Part shown: in pieces, positions 1 to 7,836 of the stretch
Numbering within the stretch: position 1 is the first letter of the stretch
Layout: each line of letters begins with the position of its first letter
Origin: Flavobacteriales bacterium
Lineage (GTDB): Bacteria; Bacteroidota; Bacteroidia; Flavobacteriales_D; Crocinitomicaceae
NCBI GenBank assembly: GCA_947461185.1
Contig: CANHJY010000065.1
Location: 1 to 8,703, forward strand
Direction of reading: 5' to 3'
Length of the DNA stretch: 8,703 nucleotides
Notes under the pieces: model-generated
Databases searched by the model: none
Told to the model about the DNA's origin: nothing
Seen by the model: only the letters and a program-made list of their open reading frames with translations
Position numbers and translations under genes: made by a program

Positions 1-1424
1 ATTTTATTACCTGCTGTTACTAATGTATTCATAAACGAACTTGCCAACTGCTTGTCATTTGTAGGATAGATGACAACTGTTTTCTTGCCTGACTTCATAA
101 AAGTTCTAAAATTTTGAGGAGTAGCTTCTACCAATTTAGGTCGTTCACCTGAAAATTCTTTCGTCAAAAATTCATTTCTAAAACTTTCATAAAGCACAAG
201 GTCTTTCTCATTAGTTGATTTTATAATAATCAATTGACCATCAGCTTGATTTTTTAAAATGTACGCGGCTAAACCTTCCATCAATGTGGCATCAGTAGGA
301 ACAGCTTGATAAACGTGAGGATTATTTTTTAAAATGGATACAACAGACTGCGCAGGACATACCATCCTTGCATTATTTTCGTTACACCAACGTGCTACTA
401 TAGGTCCAAAATCGGCGAAAATCGGCCCGAAAATCAAATCTGTATTTTTAAAATCATCAGAATTGAGCACTGATTTTAATGTTAAAGAGTCGCTACGAAC
501 ATCATACACGTGCAATTCTGCATTCAATCCGAGCTTCTTTAATGTATCAATTGCCAATTGAGCTCCCATGTAAAACTCGGCTGCCAAAGTTGCCACACTT
601 TCAGAATAACCAGCGCCTTTATCAAGAAAAAAAGGTAAAAGCAATGCGATTTTGTAGTTATCCTTAATCGGATATTCTTTAATTATTGGCGATGCATTTT
701 CTTCACTAAAAAAATCTCCAAACTCAATTTGTTCAGCAATTTCATCAGACACTTTAATTTTTAAAACGGTTCCTTTACTGAGCGTTGTTGATTTGATATT
801 ATTCCAAGATTTCAGATCATCAACAGAAACCATAAACCTTTTCGCAATACTGTAAAAGGTCTCACCTTCCATCACTGAATAGTTTATAGATTTATCACCT
901 GGTGCAAAACCAGCATCTTGCCAAGTTACTTTTGATGAATCTTGAACTAAGACCTCTTCAATTTCTAATCTTGGAGTATCCTCCACAATGTAATCTGTTT
1001 CAGTAAAAAGCGGTTCTTCTGCCACTTCTCGATCCACATTTTTTATGGTAAGCTGCTGTCCTACCTTTAAACCTGACGCAATACTCGGATTATCTTTTGT
1101 TATTGAATCAGAAGAAACAGCATATCTTTTGGCTATACCATAAATTGTTTCTTTAGCCTTCACCACATGATTTACGCTGACCAAAGGAACTGGAATGTAT
1201 AATTTTTGACCAATTGAAAGTCCTTTGTCAGCGCCAGGATTTAACATTAAAATATCCTCTTGACTTACCTTATAGCGTTTTTGTAAGCCATAAACCGTAT
1301 TCCCAGACTCAACGATATGAACATAACATTTTTTCCCATTAAAAATTTCTTTGGGAGCAGATGAAAGTTGGGCTAAAGTTGCAAAAGATAAAAGAGAGAA
1401 AAAAAGAAAAAGAAGATTTTTCAT
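1..1424 (-). CDS. Secreted protein with three LysM domains and a type 1 periplasmic-binding-like domain (3' end outside window)
   Basis: The reading frame opens at an ATG at 1424-1422 and runs without a stop for 474 codons to the window edge. Residues 1-18 form a signal peptide: K2, a hydrophobic core of L and F, and a likely signal peptidase I cut after TLA18. Three LysM domains follow at about 36-79, 86-127 and 182-225, each with the usual (T/E)xxYxIAKRYxVS-like core and an Asn in the NP/NN turn. An acidic spacer of about 50 residues separates LysM2 and LysM3. From about residue 257 (YKIALLLPF) the sequence resembles a type 1 periplasmic-binding-protein fold; IFGPIFADFGPIVARWCNEN at 331-350 is the most telling stretch. 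LysM domains bind peptidoglycan, so the protein should sit in the periplasm on the cell wall. Such proteins are often named amino acid ABC transporter substrate-binding proteins, but no permease or ATPase gene is visible here. It lies 25 bp behind guaA, probably in one operon. No Shine-Dalgarno site is evident. The C-terminal end of the binding-protein domain is missing from the window. Confidence 0.85.
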   Translation of the reverse strand, partial: MKNLLFLFFSLLSFATLAQLSSAPKEIFNGKKCYVHIVESGNTVYGLQKRYKVSQEDILMLNPGADKGLSIGQKLYIPVPLVSVNHVVKAKETIYGIAKRYAVSSDSITKDNPSIASGLKVGQQLTIKNVDREVAEEPLFTETDYIVEDTPRLEIEEVLVQDSSKVTWQDAGFAPGDKSINYSVMEGETFYSIAKRFMVSVDDLKSWNNIKSTTLSKGTVLKIKVSDEIAEQIEFGDFFSEENASPIIKEYPIKDNYKIALLLPFFLDKGAGYSESVATLAAEFYMGAQLAIDTLKKLGLNAELHVYDVRSDSLTLKSVLNSDDFKNTDLIFGPIFADFGPIVARWCNENNARMVCPAQSVVSILKNNPHVYQAVPTDATLMEGLAAYILKNQADGQLIIIKSTNEKDLVLYESFRNEFLTKEFSGERPKLVEATPQNFRTFMKSGKKTVVIYPTNDKQLASSFMNTLVTAGNK

Positions 1425-1449
1425 ATGGTTAAACGAATTATTTGGTTAA

Positions 1450-2982
1450 CTATTCCCATTCTATTGTAGCAGGAGGTTTCGAACTGATATCGTAGGTAAC
1501 CCTATTAATACCTTTTACTTGATTGATTATCTTGTTAGAAATTTTTGCTAAAAACTCATAAGGAAGATGACACCAATCAGCCGTCATTCCATCAGTAGAA
1601 GTTACAGCACGAAGCGCTACAGCATTTTCATATGTCCTTTCATCTCCCATAACTCCAACTGACTGAACAGGAAGAAAAATTGCTCCTGCCTGCCAAACGT
1701 CGTCATACAAGTGATGCTCCTTCAAACCTTCAATAAAAATCGAATCCACTTCTTGCAAAATACGTACCTTCTCAGCTGTCACCTCTCCAAGAATTCTAAT
1801 TCCCAATCCAGGACCTGGAAAAGGGTGACGCCCTAAAATTTTATCGTCAATTTGTAAAGACCTTCCAATTCGTCTCACTTCATCCTTAAATAAAAGTCTT
1901 AATGGCTCAACCACTTTCAAAAGCATGTAATCTGGAAGGCCACCGACATTATGATGTGATTTTATTGTTTGAGAAGGACCACCATTTACCGATACAGATT
2001 CAATTACATCAGGGTAAATCGTACCTTGTCCCAACCATTTCACATTTTCGATTTGTTTAGATTCTTCATCAAAAACATCAATAAATACTTTTCCTATTGC
2101 TTTTCGCTTTGCTTCTGGATCTGTTAAACCTTTTAAGGCATCATAAAACTTTTCTGAAGCGTCTACACCTTTCACATTTAAGCCCATATTTTTATAGGAA
2201 TCCAAAACGCTTTGATATTCATTTTTGCGCAACAAACCATTATCAACAAAAATGCAAAACAACTGACTGCTAATAGCTTTATTCAATAAAACTGCCGCAA
2301 CCGAGGAGTCTACTCCTCCAGACAATCCTAACACAACCTTATCTTCACCAACTGTTTGCTGAAGATTTTTAACCGTTTCATCAACAAAGGATGCTGGTGT
2401 CCAATCTTGCGAACATCCACAAATATTTACAACAAAATTCTTCAATAAAATGGCGCCTTCCAAGGAATGGTATACTTCAGGATGAAATTGAATACCATAT
2501 GTCTGCTCACCATCAATTTGATAACCAGCAATTTCAACATCTTCAGTGCTTGCAATTATCTTATAATTCGTTGGTATTTTTTTTATGGTATCACCGTGTG
2601 ACATCCAAACTTGGGAACCTGCAGTCATTCCGTGAGTCAACGCGTTTGCACTATCAATAAATGACAAATGTGCTCTTCCATATTCCCTTATCGATGACGG
2701 CAAAACTTCTCCCCCAAAACGCTGAGATAAATATTGTGCACCAAAACAAACACCCAATAAAGGGAATTTCCCCTTAATTGATTCTAGGTCAGGCTTTGGT
2801 GCATTTTCATCTCTCACAGAAAAAGGACTACCCGATAGAATGACCCCTCTAATATTACCATCCAAATTCGGAATTTTATTCCATGGATGGATCTCGCAAT
2901 AAACGTTCATTTCCCGGACTCTTCTTGCAATCAACTGCGTATACTGGGAACCAAAATCTAAGATTAAAATCATTTCATGCAT
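1450..2982 (-). CDS. guaA: GMP synthase (glutamine-hydrolysing)
   Basis: Catalyses the last step of GMP synthesis in the cytoplasm: XMP + glutamine + ATP gives GMP + glutamate + AMP + PPi. Numbered from the chosen start (510 aa), the N-terminal class I glutamine amidotransferase domain begins at [17 protein letters not shown]. It carries the nucleophile Cys79 in GVCFGAQ and the His167/Glu169 pair in FHPEV. The ATP-pyrophosphatase domain has its P-loop SGGVDSS at about 221-227, and the C-terminal dimerisation domain contains [23 protein letters not shown] and the terminal KPPATIEWE. Length and all catalytic residues are normal. The frame stays open to an ATG at 3033, giving 17 more residues ([11 protein letters not shown]...). 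I rejected that start because the extra residues are not GuaA-like and their DNA contains a promoter box at 2987-2994. ATG at 2973 (MILILDF, 507 aa) is the alternative. The LysM gene follows 25 bp downstream on the same strand. Confidence 0.97.
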   Translation of the reverse strand: MHEMILILDFGSQYTQLIARRVREMNVYCEIHPWNKIPNLDGNIRGVILSGSPFSVRDENAPKPDLESIKGKFPLLGVCFGAQYLSQRFGGEVLPSSIREYGRAHLSFIDSANALTHGMTAGSQVWMSHGDTIKKIPTNYKIIASTEDVEIAGYQIDGEQTYGIQFHPEVYHSLEGAILLKNFVVNICGCSQDWTPASFVDETVKNLQQTVGEDKVVLGLSGGVDSSVAAVLLNKAISSQLFCIFVDNGLLRKNEYQSVLDSYKNMGLNVKGVDASEKFYDALKGLTDPEAKRKAIGKVFIDVFDEESKQIENVKWLGQGTIYPDVIESVSVNGGPSQTIKSHHNVGGLPDYMLLKVVEPLRLLFKDEVRRIGRSLQIDDKILGRHPFPGPGLGIRILGEVTAEKVRILQEVDSIFIEGLKEHHLYDDVWQAGAIFLPVQSVGVMGDERTYENAVALRAVTSTDGMTADWCHLPYEFLAKISNKIINQVKGINRVTYDISSKPPATIEWE

Positions 2983-2986
2983 AATA

Positions 2987-3014
2987 CAAAGATACGTTTT
3001 GAAGACAATCCAAA
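2987..3014 (-). promoter_or_regulatory. Putative Bacteroidota-type promoter of guaA
   Basis: On the minus strand, TATCTTTG at 2994-2987 matches the Bacteroidota -7 consensus TAnnTTTG. TTTG at 3014-3011 is a candidate -33 box, 16 bp upstream, slightly short of the usual spacing. Transcription should begin a few bases downstream, at about 2982-2979, which coincides with the guaA start codon. The motif match is seen directly; its activity is inferred. Confidence 0.55.
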
Positions 3015-3076
3015 TATTCAATAGAACAGACAAGTTTCAACAGGCTATGTTAACAAATCAAATTTTATAATCGGTC

Positions 3077-3111
3077 TAAATCTTCTCGAGGTATAAAGTG
3101 GTCAAGATTTA
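3077..3111. repeat. Short inverted repeat between guaA and secA
   Basis: TAAATCTT (3077-3084) and AAGATTTA (3104-3111) are perfect 8-bp inverted copies separated by 19 bp, inside the divergent intergenic region of about 216 bp. The arms are AT-rich. The site lies upstream of both putative promoters and is not followed directly by a T-run. It could be an operator for either gene or chance in AT-rich DNA. The rest of the gap holds a T8 run at 3125-3132 and no gene that I can support. Confidence 0.3.
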
Positions 3112-3157
3112 AAGAGATAAAACCTTTTTTTTATATCATAAACTTGCAATATTTCAT

Positions 3158-3165
3158 TAATTTTG
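3158..3165 (+). promoter_or_regulatory. Putative -7 box of the secA promoter
   Basis: TAATTTTG at 3158-3165 fits the Bacteroidota -7 consensus TAnnTTTG. The start of transcription would fall near 3170-3172, giving a 5' leader of about 27-29 nt before the secA ATG. No convincing -33 TTG is present at the usual distance; the nearest TTG, at 3144-3146, is too close. An AT-rich tract with a T8 run lies just upstream. Confidence 0.45.
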
Positions 3166-3187
3166 CCCTTCTTAACACAATAGAAAT

Positions 3188-3192
3188 AAAGG
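3188..3192 (+). promoter_or_regulatory. Weak ribosome binding site of secA
   Basis: AAAGG ends 6 bp before the ATG at 3199, in an A-rich leader. It is a partial Shine-Dalgarno match and supports this ATG as the start. Initiation in this phylum often relies on A-rich leaders rather than strong Shine-Dalgarno pairing, so its weight is modest. Confidence 0.4.
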
Positions 3193-3198
3193 TTTAAC

Positions 3199-6100
3199 AT
3201 GTTAGCAGGACTACTCAAACAATTCTTCGGAGACAAGAGTGCGAAAGATAGAAAAGAATATCAGCCGATTATAGACAAAACAAATAGTTTTTTCGAACAA
3301 CTTCGATCGCTTTCAGACAATGAATTAAGGGCGAAAACAAAGGTTTTTCAAAATAAAGTTAAAGCAGAAATCGAGAGTTTAGAAGCTGAAGTTACTGAGC
3401 TTAGATTAAAAGCCACAGACATCAATACGCCTATCGAGGAAAAAGAAGAACTATTCGAAAATATTGATAAGTTATCTAAAAAAATTGATGACAAAATAGA
3501 GGAAGTATTAGCAGAAATATTGCCTGAGGCTTTCGCCGTCGTTAAAGAAACGGCTAGACGATGGGCAGAAAATGGTAAACTAGAAGTTACTGCTGAGGAA
3601 TTTGATATTGAGTTATCAAAAAAGAAAGACGGAATCACTATTGAAGGTGAAAAAGCTATTTGGTGGAACAAATGGACCGCTGCTGGTGGCGATGTAAGCT
3701 GGAACATGGTGCATTATGACGTGCAGTTAATGGGTGGAGCGGTCTTACACCGAGGAAACATTTCTGAAATGCAAACGGGTGAAGGAAAAACATTGGTTGC
3801 TACCTTACCAGTTTATCTTAATGCACTTGCCGGAAAGGGCGTACATGTCGTAACCGTAAATGACTACCTGGCCAAACGAGATTCAGAATGGATGGGCCCG
3901 CTTTATCAATTTCATGGTCTTAAAGTAGATTGTATTGATAAACACCGACCAAATTCAGCAGAAAGAAAGCAAGCATATCTTGCTGATATTACTTTTGGAA
4001 CAAATAACGAATTCGGTTTCGACTACTTGAGAGACAACATGACAGGTAGCGTTGATGAATTGGTGCAACAAAAGCATCATTTCGCCATTGTCGATGAGGT
4101 GGATTCTGTATTGATTGATGATGCAAGAACCCCATTAATTATTTCAGGACCAACACCAAGAGGTGATGAACAAGAATATGGACAACTCAAACCTAGAGTT
4201 GAGTCCATTGTTAACGCGCAACGTCAATATGTTACGCAATGTCTTGCCGATGCAAAGAAGTTATTGAGCATCATTAATAATCCAGCTGAACCTGGTCAAG
4301 ATGCCAAGCAAATGCTTGAAGATGGAGGAATTGCATTATTAAGAGCATTTAGAGGTTTACCTAAAAATAAAGCCTTAATTAAATTTCTTTCCGAACCGGG
4401 AATCAAAGCGCATTTGCTGAAAACCGAAAATTATTACATGCAAGAGCAGGGTAAACACATGAAGAAAATTGATGTGGAACTTTACTTTGTAATTGATGAG
4501 AAGAACAATACCATCGAATTGACTAGCAAAGGAATTGACTTGATTTCTGGAAGGGATGATAAAGATTTCTTCATTATGCCTGATATCGGTTCAGAAATAG
4601 CAAAACTTCAAAAAGAAAACCTTGATAAAGATCAATATCTGGTTCAGAAAGATGCGCTTATTAGAGAGTATAGCATTAAATCTGAGCGTATCCATTCTGT
4701 TAACCAACTTTTAAAAGCGTATACCCTATTTGAAAAAGAGGTGGAATACGTAATTATGGATGGTAAGGTTAAAATTGTTGATGAATCTACCGGTCGTATT
4801 ATGGAAGGACGCAGGTATTCTGATGGTTTACACCAAGCGATTGAAGCAAAGGAAAATGTAAAGGTTGAAGCTGCAACGCAAACTTATGCAACCATCACCT
4901 TACAGAACTACTTCAGAATGTACCATAAACTTGCTGGTATGACTGGTACAGCTGAAACGGAAGCAAAAGAATTCTGGGATATTTACAATTTGGATGTAGT
5001 TGTTATACCAACCAATAAGCCAATTGTTAGAAAAGATAAAAACGATTTAGTTTTCAAAACTGCTCGTGAGAAATATACAGCAGTTATTGACGAAATTGGT
5101 GAATTGGTTGCTGCAGGTCGACCTGTACTGGTTGGAACAACAACTGTTGAAATTTCAGAATTTTTAAGTCGAATGTTAAAAATGAAAAACATTCCACATC
5201 AAGTTTTGAACGCTAAATACCACCAAAAAGAAGCCGAAATCGTTGCTGAAGCAGGAAAGGCAGGTGCAGTTACAATTGCAACGAACATGGCGGGTCGTGG
5301 AACAGACATCAAACTCGGTGCAGGTGTTAAAGAAAGTGGTGGTTTGGCCATCATTGGAACGGAACGGCATGACTCGAGAAGGGTTGACCGACAGCTACGT
5401 GGTCGTTCAGGTCGTCAAGGAGATCCTGGATCGTCTCAATTCTTTGTATCGCTTGAAGATGATTTAATGAGAAAATTCGGTTCAGAGCGAATTGCCAAAA
5501 TCATGGATAGAATGGGGTTGAAAGAAGGTGAAGTTATTACCCACTCCATGGTATCCAAATCGATAGAAAGAGCACAAAAGAAAGTTGAGGAAAATAACTT
5601 TGGTATTCGTAAACGTTTGTTGGAATATGATGATGTAATGAACCAGCAACGAAAAAGAATCTACGAAAGAAGAAAAAATGCACTTTACGGCGAGCGTCTT
5701 GAATTGGATATCGACAATATGCTTTACAACGTTTGTAGAAATCGTGTGGCATCCTACACCAAAGAAGATTTTGAAGGTTTCGAATATGATTTATTGCGTT
5801 TATTAGGGATAGAGTCACCAGTTGATGTGAACGAATACAAGACTGTGGATTCAAATGTGCTTGTAGATAAAGTATATCTTTCTGCGCTCGAACATTATTC
5901 GAGAAAGAATAATAAAATTGCAGAGAAGACTTTGCCTCAAATAAAAAATGTTTTTGAGACGATGTCGGATCGTTACAAGAATATTGTGTTTCCATTATCG
6001 GATGGAAAACGAGAAATGCAATTGGTCATTAACCTTGAAGAAGCATACAATACACAAGGCAAAGCCATAATAAAAGCATTTGAGCGCAATGTTATTCTAA

Positions 6101-6549
6101 ATATTATCGACAACGAATGGAAAGAACATTTAAGAGAAATGGATGATTTGCGTTCAGCTGTTCACAATGCACAGTACGAGCAAAAGGATCCGCTTTTGAT
6201 TTACAAGTTAGAATCCATTAAACTATTTGAAGGTATGCTAGAGCGCGTAAATTCTGATGCGGTTGAATTGTTGATGAAATTGGACATTCCAATTGAGCAA
6301 AAAGTTCAGAGTACAAATCAAGAGGTAACACATCAGCATAATTACGAAAAATCAGTAACGAATAATGATATAACGCCTACACAACAACCGGCTAAATATC
6401 CTGGAAGTCAAGGTTATGCTGACGCAATACAAAATTCAATGCCTCCGCAGGAAAAACAAATGCCTGTTGTGGCTGACCCGAAAATTGGCAGAAACGATCC
6501 TTGTCCTTGTGGAAGCGGAAAAAAATATAAGCAGTGTCACGGTAAATAA
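3199..6549 (+). CDS. secA: Preprotein translocase ATPase SecA
   Basis: Motor ATPase that drives unfolded preproteins through SecYEG at the inner membrane. The start [11 protein letters not shown] is typical of SecA. Seen in order: Q-motif YDVQLMGG (173-180), Walker A TGEGKT with Lys197, Walker B/DEAD-like DEVD (299-302) followed by DDARTP, GMTGTA around 580-585, [10 protein letters not shown] (698-707), and motif [15 protein letters not shown] (732-744) with arginine fingers R736 and R739. The helical scaffold signature WKEHL lies at 974-978. A polar, Gln-rich linker leads to a C-terminal zinc-binding SEC-C tail with ligands C1102, C1104, C1113 and H1114, the site used for SecB and ribosome contact in other bacteria. 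At 1116 aa it is over 200 residues longer than E. coli SecA because of insertions at about 55-104, 122-168 and 319-428, which I take as normal for Bacteroidota. It heads a probable operon: the next gene starts 8 bp after its stop. Confidence 0.98.
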   Translation: MLAGLLKQFFGDKSAKDRKEYQPIIDKTNSFFEQLRSLSDNELRAKTKVFQNKVKAEIESLEAEVTELRLKATDINTPIEEKEELFENIDKLSKKIDDKIEEVLAEILPEAFAVVKETARRWAENGKLEVTAEEFDIELSKKKDGITIEGEKAIWWNKWTAAGGDVSWNMVHYDVQLMGGAVLHRGNISEMQTGEGKTLVATLPVYLNALAGKGVHVVTVNDYLAKRDSEWMGPLYQFHGLKVDCIDKHRPNSAERKQAYLADITFGTNNEFGFDYLRDNMTGSVDELVQQKHHFAIVDEVDSVLIDDARTPLIISGPTPRGDEQEYGQLKPRVESIVNAQRQYVTQCLADAKKLLSIINNPAEPGQDAKQMLEDGGIALLRAFRGLPKNKALIKFLSEPGIKAHLLKTENYYMQEQGKHMKKIDVELYFVIDEKNNTIELTSKGIDLISGRDDKDFFIMPDIGSEIAKLQKENLDKDQYLVQKDALIREYSIKSERIHSVNQLLKAYTLFEKEVEYVIMDGKVKIVDESTGRIMEGRRYSDGLHQAIEAKENVKVEAATQTYATITLQNYFRMYHKLAGMTGTAETEAKEFWDIYNLDVVVIPTNKPIVRKDKNDLVFKTAREKYTAVIDEIGELVAAGRPVLVGTTTVEISEFLSRMLKMKNIPHQVLNAKYHQKEAEIVAEAGKAGAVTIATNMAGRGTDIKLGAGVKESGGLAIIGTERHDSRRVDRQLRGRSGRQGDPGSSQFFVSLEDDLMRKFGSERIAKIMDRMGLKEGEVITHSMVSKSIERAQKKVEENNFGIRKRLLEYDDVMNQQRKRIYERRKNALYGERLELDIDNMLYNVCRNRVASYTKEDFEGFEYDLLRLLGIESPVDVNEYKTVDSNVLVDKVYLSALEHYSRKNNKIAEKTLPQIKNVFETMSDRYKNIVFPLSDGKREMQLVINLEEAYNTQGKAIIKAFERNVILNIIDNEWKEHLREMDDLRSAVHNAQYEQKDPLLIYKLESIKLFEGMLERVNSDAVELLMKLDIPIEQKVQSTNQEVTHQHNYEKSVTNNDITPTQQPAKYPGSQGYADAIQNSMPPQEKQMPVVADPKIGRNDPCPCGSGKKYKQCHGK

Positions 6550-6557
6550 ATTCATTC

Positions 6558-7325
6558 ATGACGTTAAAAAATAGCGTTGCTCTTGTCGGAACAGGAAATA
6601 TCGCCTGGCATTTGGGTAACGCTTTTGTGAAGTCAGGAATAGGAATAAATGAAGTTTACGGGCGCAACAAGAGTAAATCAGAAGAACTTGCCCAAGTATT
6701 TGATGCATCTTGTGTTCAAGATATTGCTTTACTTAAATCGAAATACGTTTTTGTATGTGTAAGCGATGATAGTATTGAAACAATAATTTCTCAAATTCCT
6801 GAGAATTTAAATGTCATTTACACTTCCGGTGCATTAGGGATTGACAGATTTAAAAATAGGAATAATGTAGGTGTTTTATATCCATTACAAACTTTTGGTG
6901 ACAGATTACCCTCAGATTTCAAAGCAATACCCATTCTTATTGAAGCAAATGATGAAAATTTGCTCAATGAAATACATTTCCTTGCTTCCATCATAAGCTC
7001 CGAAGTACATGTAGTAAATTCAGAACAACGTTTGATCTATCATTTGGCAGCGGTTTGGATGAATAACTTTGTCAACCACATTGGAAACTTTGCATACGAT
7101 ATCATTCAAGAACATCAATTAGACTGGAGCAAACTTCAACTATTAATTGAAAAAACAACTACTAACCTATTGATTAACAATCCTAAAAATATTCAAACAG
7201 GTCCTGCAAAAAGAAATGATATAAATACCATTTCAAAACATCTTGAACATTTGAATGAGGAGCAAAAGGTTGTTTACAATATACTTTCGGAATCGATAAA
7301 AAAGAAATACAATCCAAATGGATAG
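6558..7325 (+). CDS. Rossmann-like and DUF2520 domain protein, probable NADP-dependent oxidoreductase
   Basis: The protein has 255 residues in two parts. Residues 5-100 form a Rossmann fold: the nucleotide loop is VGTGNIAWHLG (10-20), and the second strand ends in YGRNKSKSEEL (34-44), whose Arg and Lys residues suggest NADP(H) over NAD(H). VGVLYPLQTFG (104-114) links to an all-helical C-terminal DUF2520 domain with the family hallmarks HLAAVWMNNFVNHIG (162-176) and TGPAKRNDINTISKHLEHL (214-232). The layout matches the ketopantoate reductase, pyrroline-5-carboxylate reductase and F420-dependent NADP oxidoreductase superfamily. The substrate is unknown to me; I make no reaction call. No signal peptide or membrane segment is seen, so it should be cytoplasmic. 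The ATG lies 8 bp after the secA stop, with no clear Shine-Dalgarno site. Its end overlaps the HAD gene by 8 bp, suggesting translational coupling. A DUF2520 gene next to a KdsC-like gene is, to my recollection, a recurring Bacteroidota arrangement. Confidence 0.88.
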   Translation: MTLKNSVALVGTGNIAWHLGNAFVKSGIGINEVYGRNKSKSEELAQVFDASCVQDIALLKSKYVFVCVSDDSIETIISQIPENLNVIYTSGALGIDRFKNRNNVGVLYPLQTFGDRLPSDFKAIPILIEANDENLLNEIHFLASIISSEVHVVNSEQRLIYHLAAVWMNNFVNHIGNFAYDIIQEHQLDWSKLQLLIEKTTTNLLINNPKNIQTGPAKRNDINTISKHLEHLNEEQKVVYNILSESIKKKYNPNG

Positions 7326-7836
7326 CTATAAAATTAGACTTTCAAAAATTAACACCTTTATGTTTGACGTTGACGGCGTTCTAACAAATGGTGAAATTAT
7401 GCTATTTGAAAATGATATTGTTCGCGTCTTGAATTCAAGAGACGGTTACGCTTTACAATATGCTGTGAAAATGGGCTTTAAAATAATGATTGTAACTGGC
7501 GGAAATTCAAAAGTTGTAGAAGACAGACTGTTGGGTTTAGGTGTTCATGAAGTTCATTTATCCTCCTTCAATAAATTGAATGTGTATGAAGACATTAAGC
7601 GAAGACATCATCTAGAGGATGAAACCATATTGTATATGGGTGATGACATTCCTGATTATCCAGTTATGAGTAAGGCGGGTGTTGCGGCATGTCCTCAAGA
7701 TGCAGCGATAGAAATCAAAAAAATCGCACATTACCAGTCACCATTTGATGGCGGTAAATTCTGTGTACGAGATGTTATCGAACAAACTTTAAGGGTACAA
7801 AATAAATGGTTTTCTGAAGCTGCCTTCGAATGGTAG
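7318..7836 (+). CDS. KdsC-like HAD-family phosphatase (C0 type)
   Basis: A small cytoplasmic HAD hydrolase of 172 aa, the usual size for KdsC (3-deoxy-D-manno-octulosonate 8-phosphate phosphatase). Motif I is FDVDGVLTNGE, with nucleophile Asp17 and acid/base Asp19. Motif II is VTGG with Thr60, motif III is probably Lys86 in the FNKLNVY segment, and motif IV is MGDDIPDYPVM with D109, D110 and D113 for Mg2+. The tail GGKFCVRDVIEQTL (145-158) matches the conserved KdsC C-terminal loop, with Lys147 where Arg is more usual. There is no cap domain, so the enzyme would be a tetramer in which a neighbouring subunit covers the active site. KdsC releases Pi to give Kdo for lipid A-core; close relatives act on KDN-9-phosphate or similar sugars. 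No kdsA, kdsB or kdsD gene is in view, so the substrate remains open. The ATG overlaps the end of the DUF2520 gene (ATGGATAG), and its stop abuts that of the converging gene. Confidence 0.87.
   Translation: MDSYKIRLSKINTFMFDVDGVLTNGEIMLFENDIVRVLNSRDGYALQYAVKMGFKIMIVTGGNSKVVEDRLLGLGVHEVHLSSFNKLNVYEDIKRRHHLEDETILYMGDDIPDYPVMSKAGVAACPQDAAIEIKKIAHYQSPFDGGKFCVRDVIEQTLRVQNKWFSEAAFEW

Noticed and set aside
334..667. Two short plus-strand open frames inside the LysM gene
   Set aside because: They are antisense to a continuous frame with a signal peptide, LysM domains and a binding-protein domain.
2983..3033. N-terminal extension of GuaA from the ATG at 3033
   Set aside because: The 17 extra residues resemble no GuaA N-terminus, and the DNA carries a good TAnnTTTG promoter box immediately before the ATG at 2982.
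3077..3132. Intrinsic terminator from the inverted repeat plus the T8 run at 3125-3132
   Set aside because: Thirteen bases separate the stem from the T-run, the stem is AT-rich with a long loop, and no plus-strand gene ends upstream.
3348..3707. 119-codon minus-strand open frame inside secA
   Set aside because: Antisense to SecA; its Ser/Phe-rich product mirrors the Glu/Lys-rich SecA stretch on the other strand.
5537..5995. 152-codon minus-strand open frame inside secA
   Set aside because: It lies wholly antisense to well-conserved SecA coding sequence, its composition is Ser/His/Phe-rich as expected of a reverse-frame shadow, and no domain is recognisable.
7812..7830. Small hairpin (TTC-T-GAAG / CTTC-GAA, loop CTGC) in the last codons of the HAD gene as a terminator
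   Set aside because: The stem is short with a bulge, it lies inside coding sequence, and neither strand has a clear U-tract directly after it.
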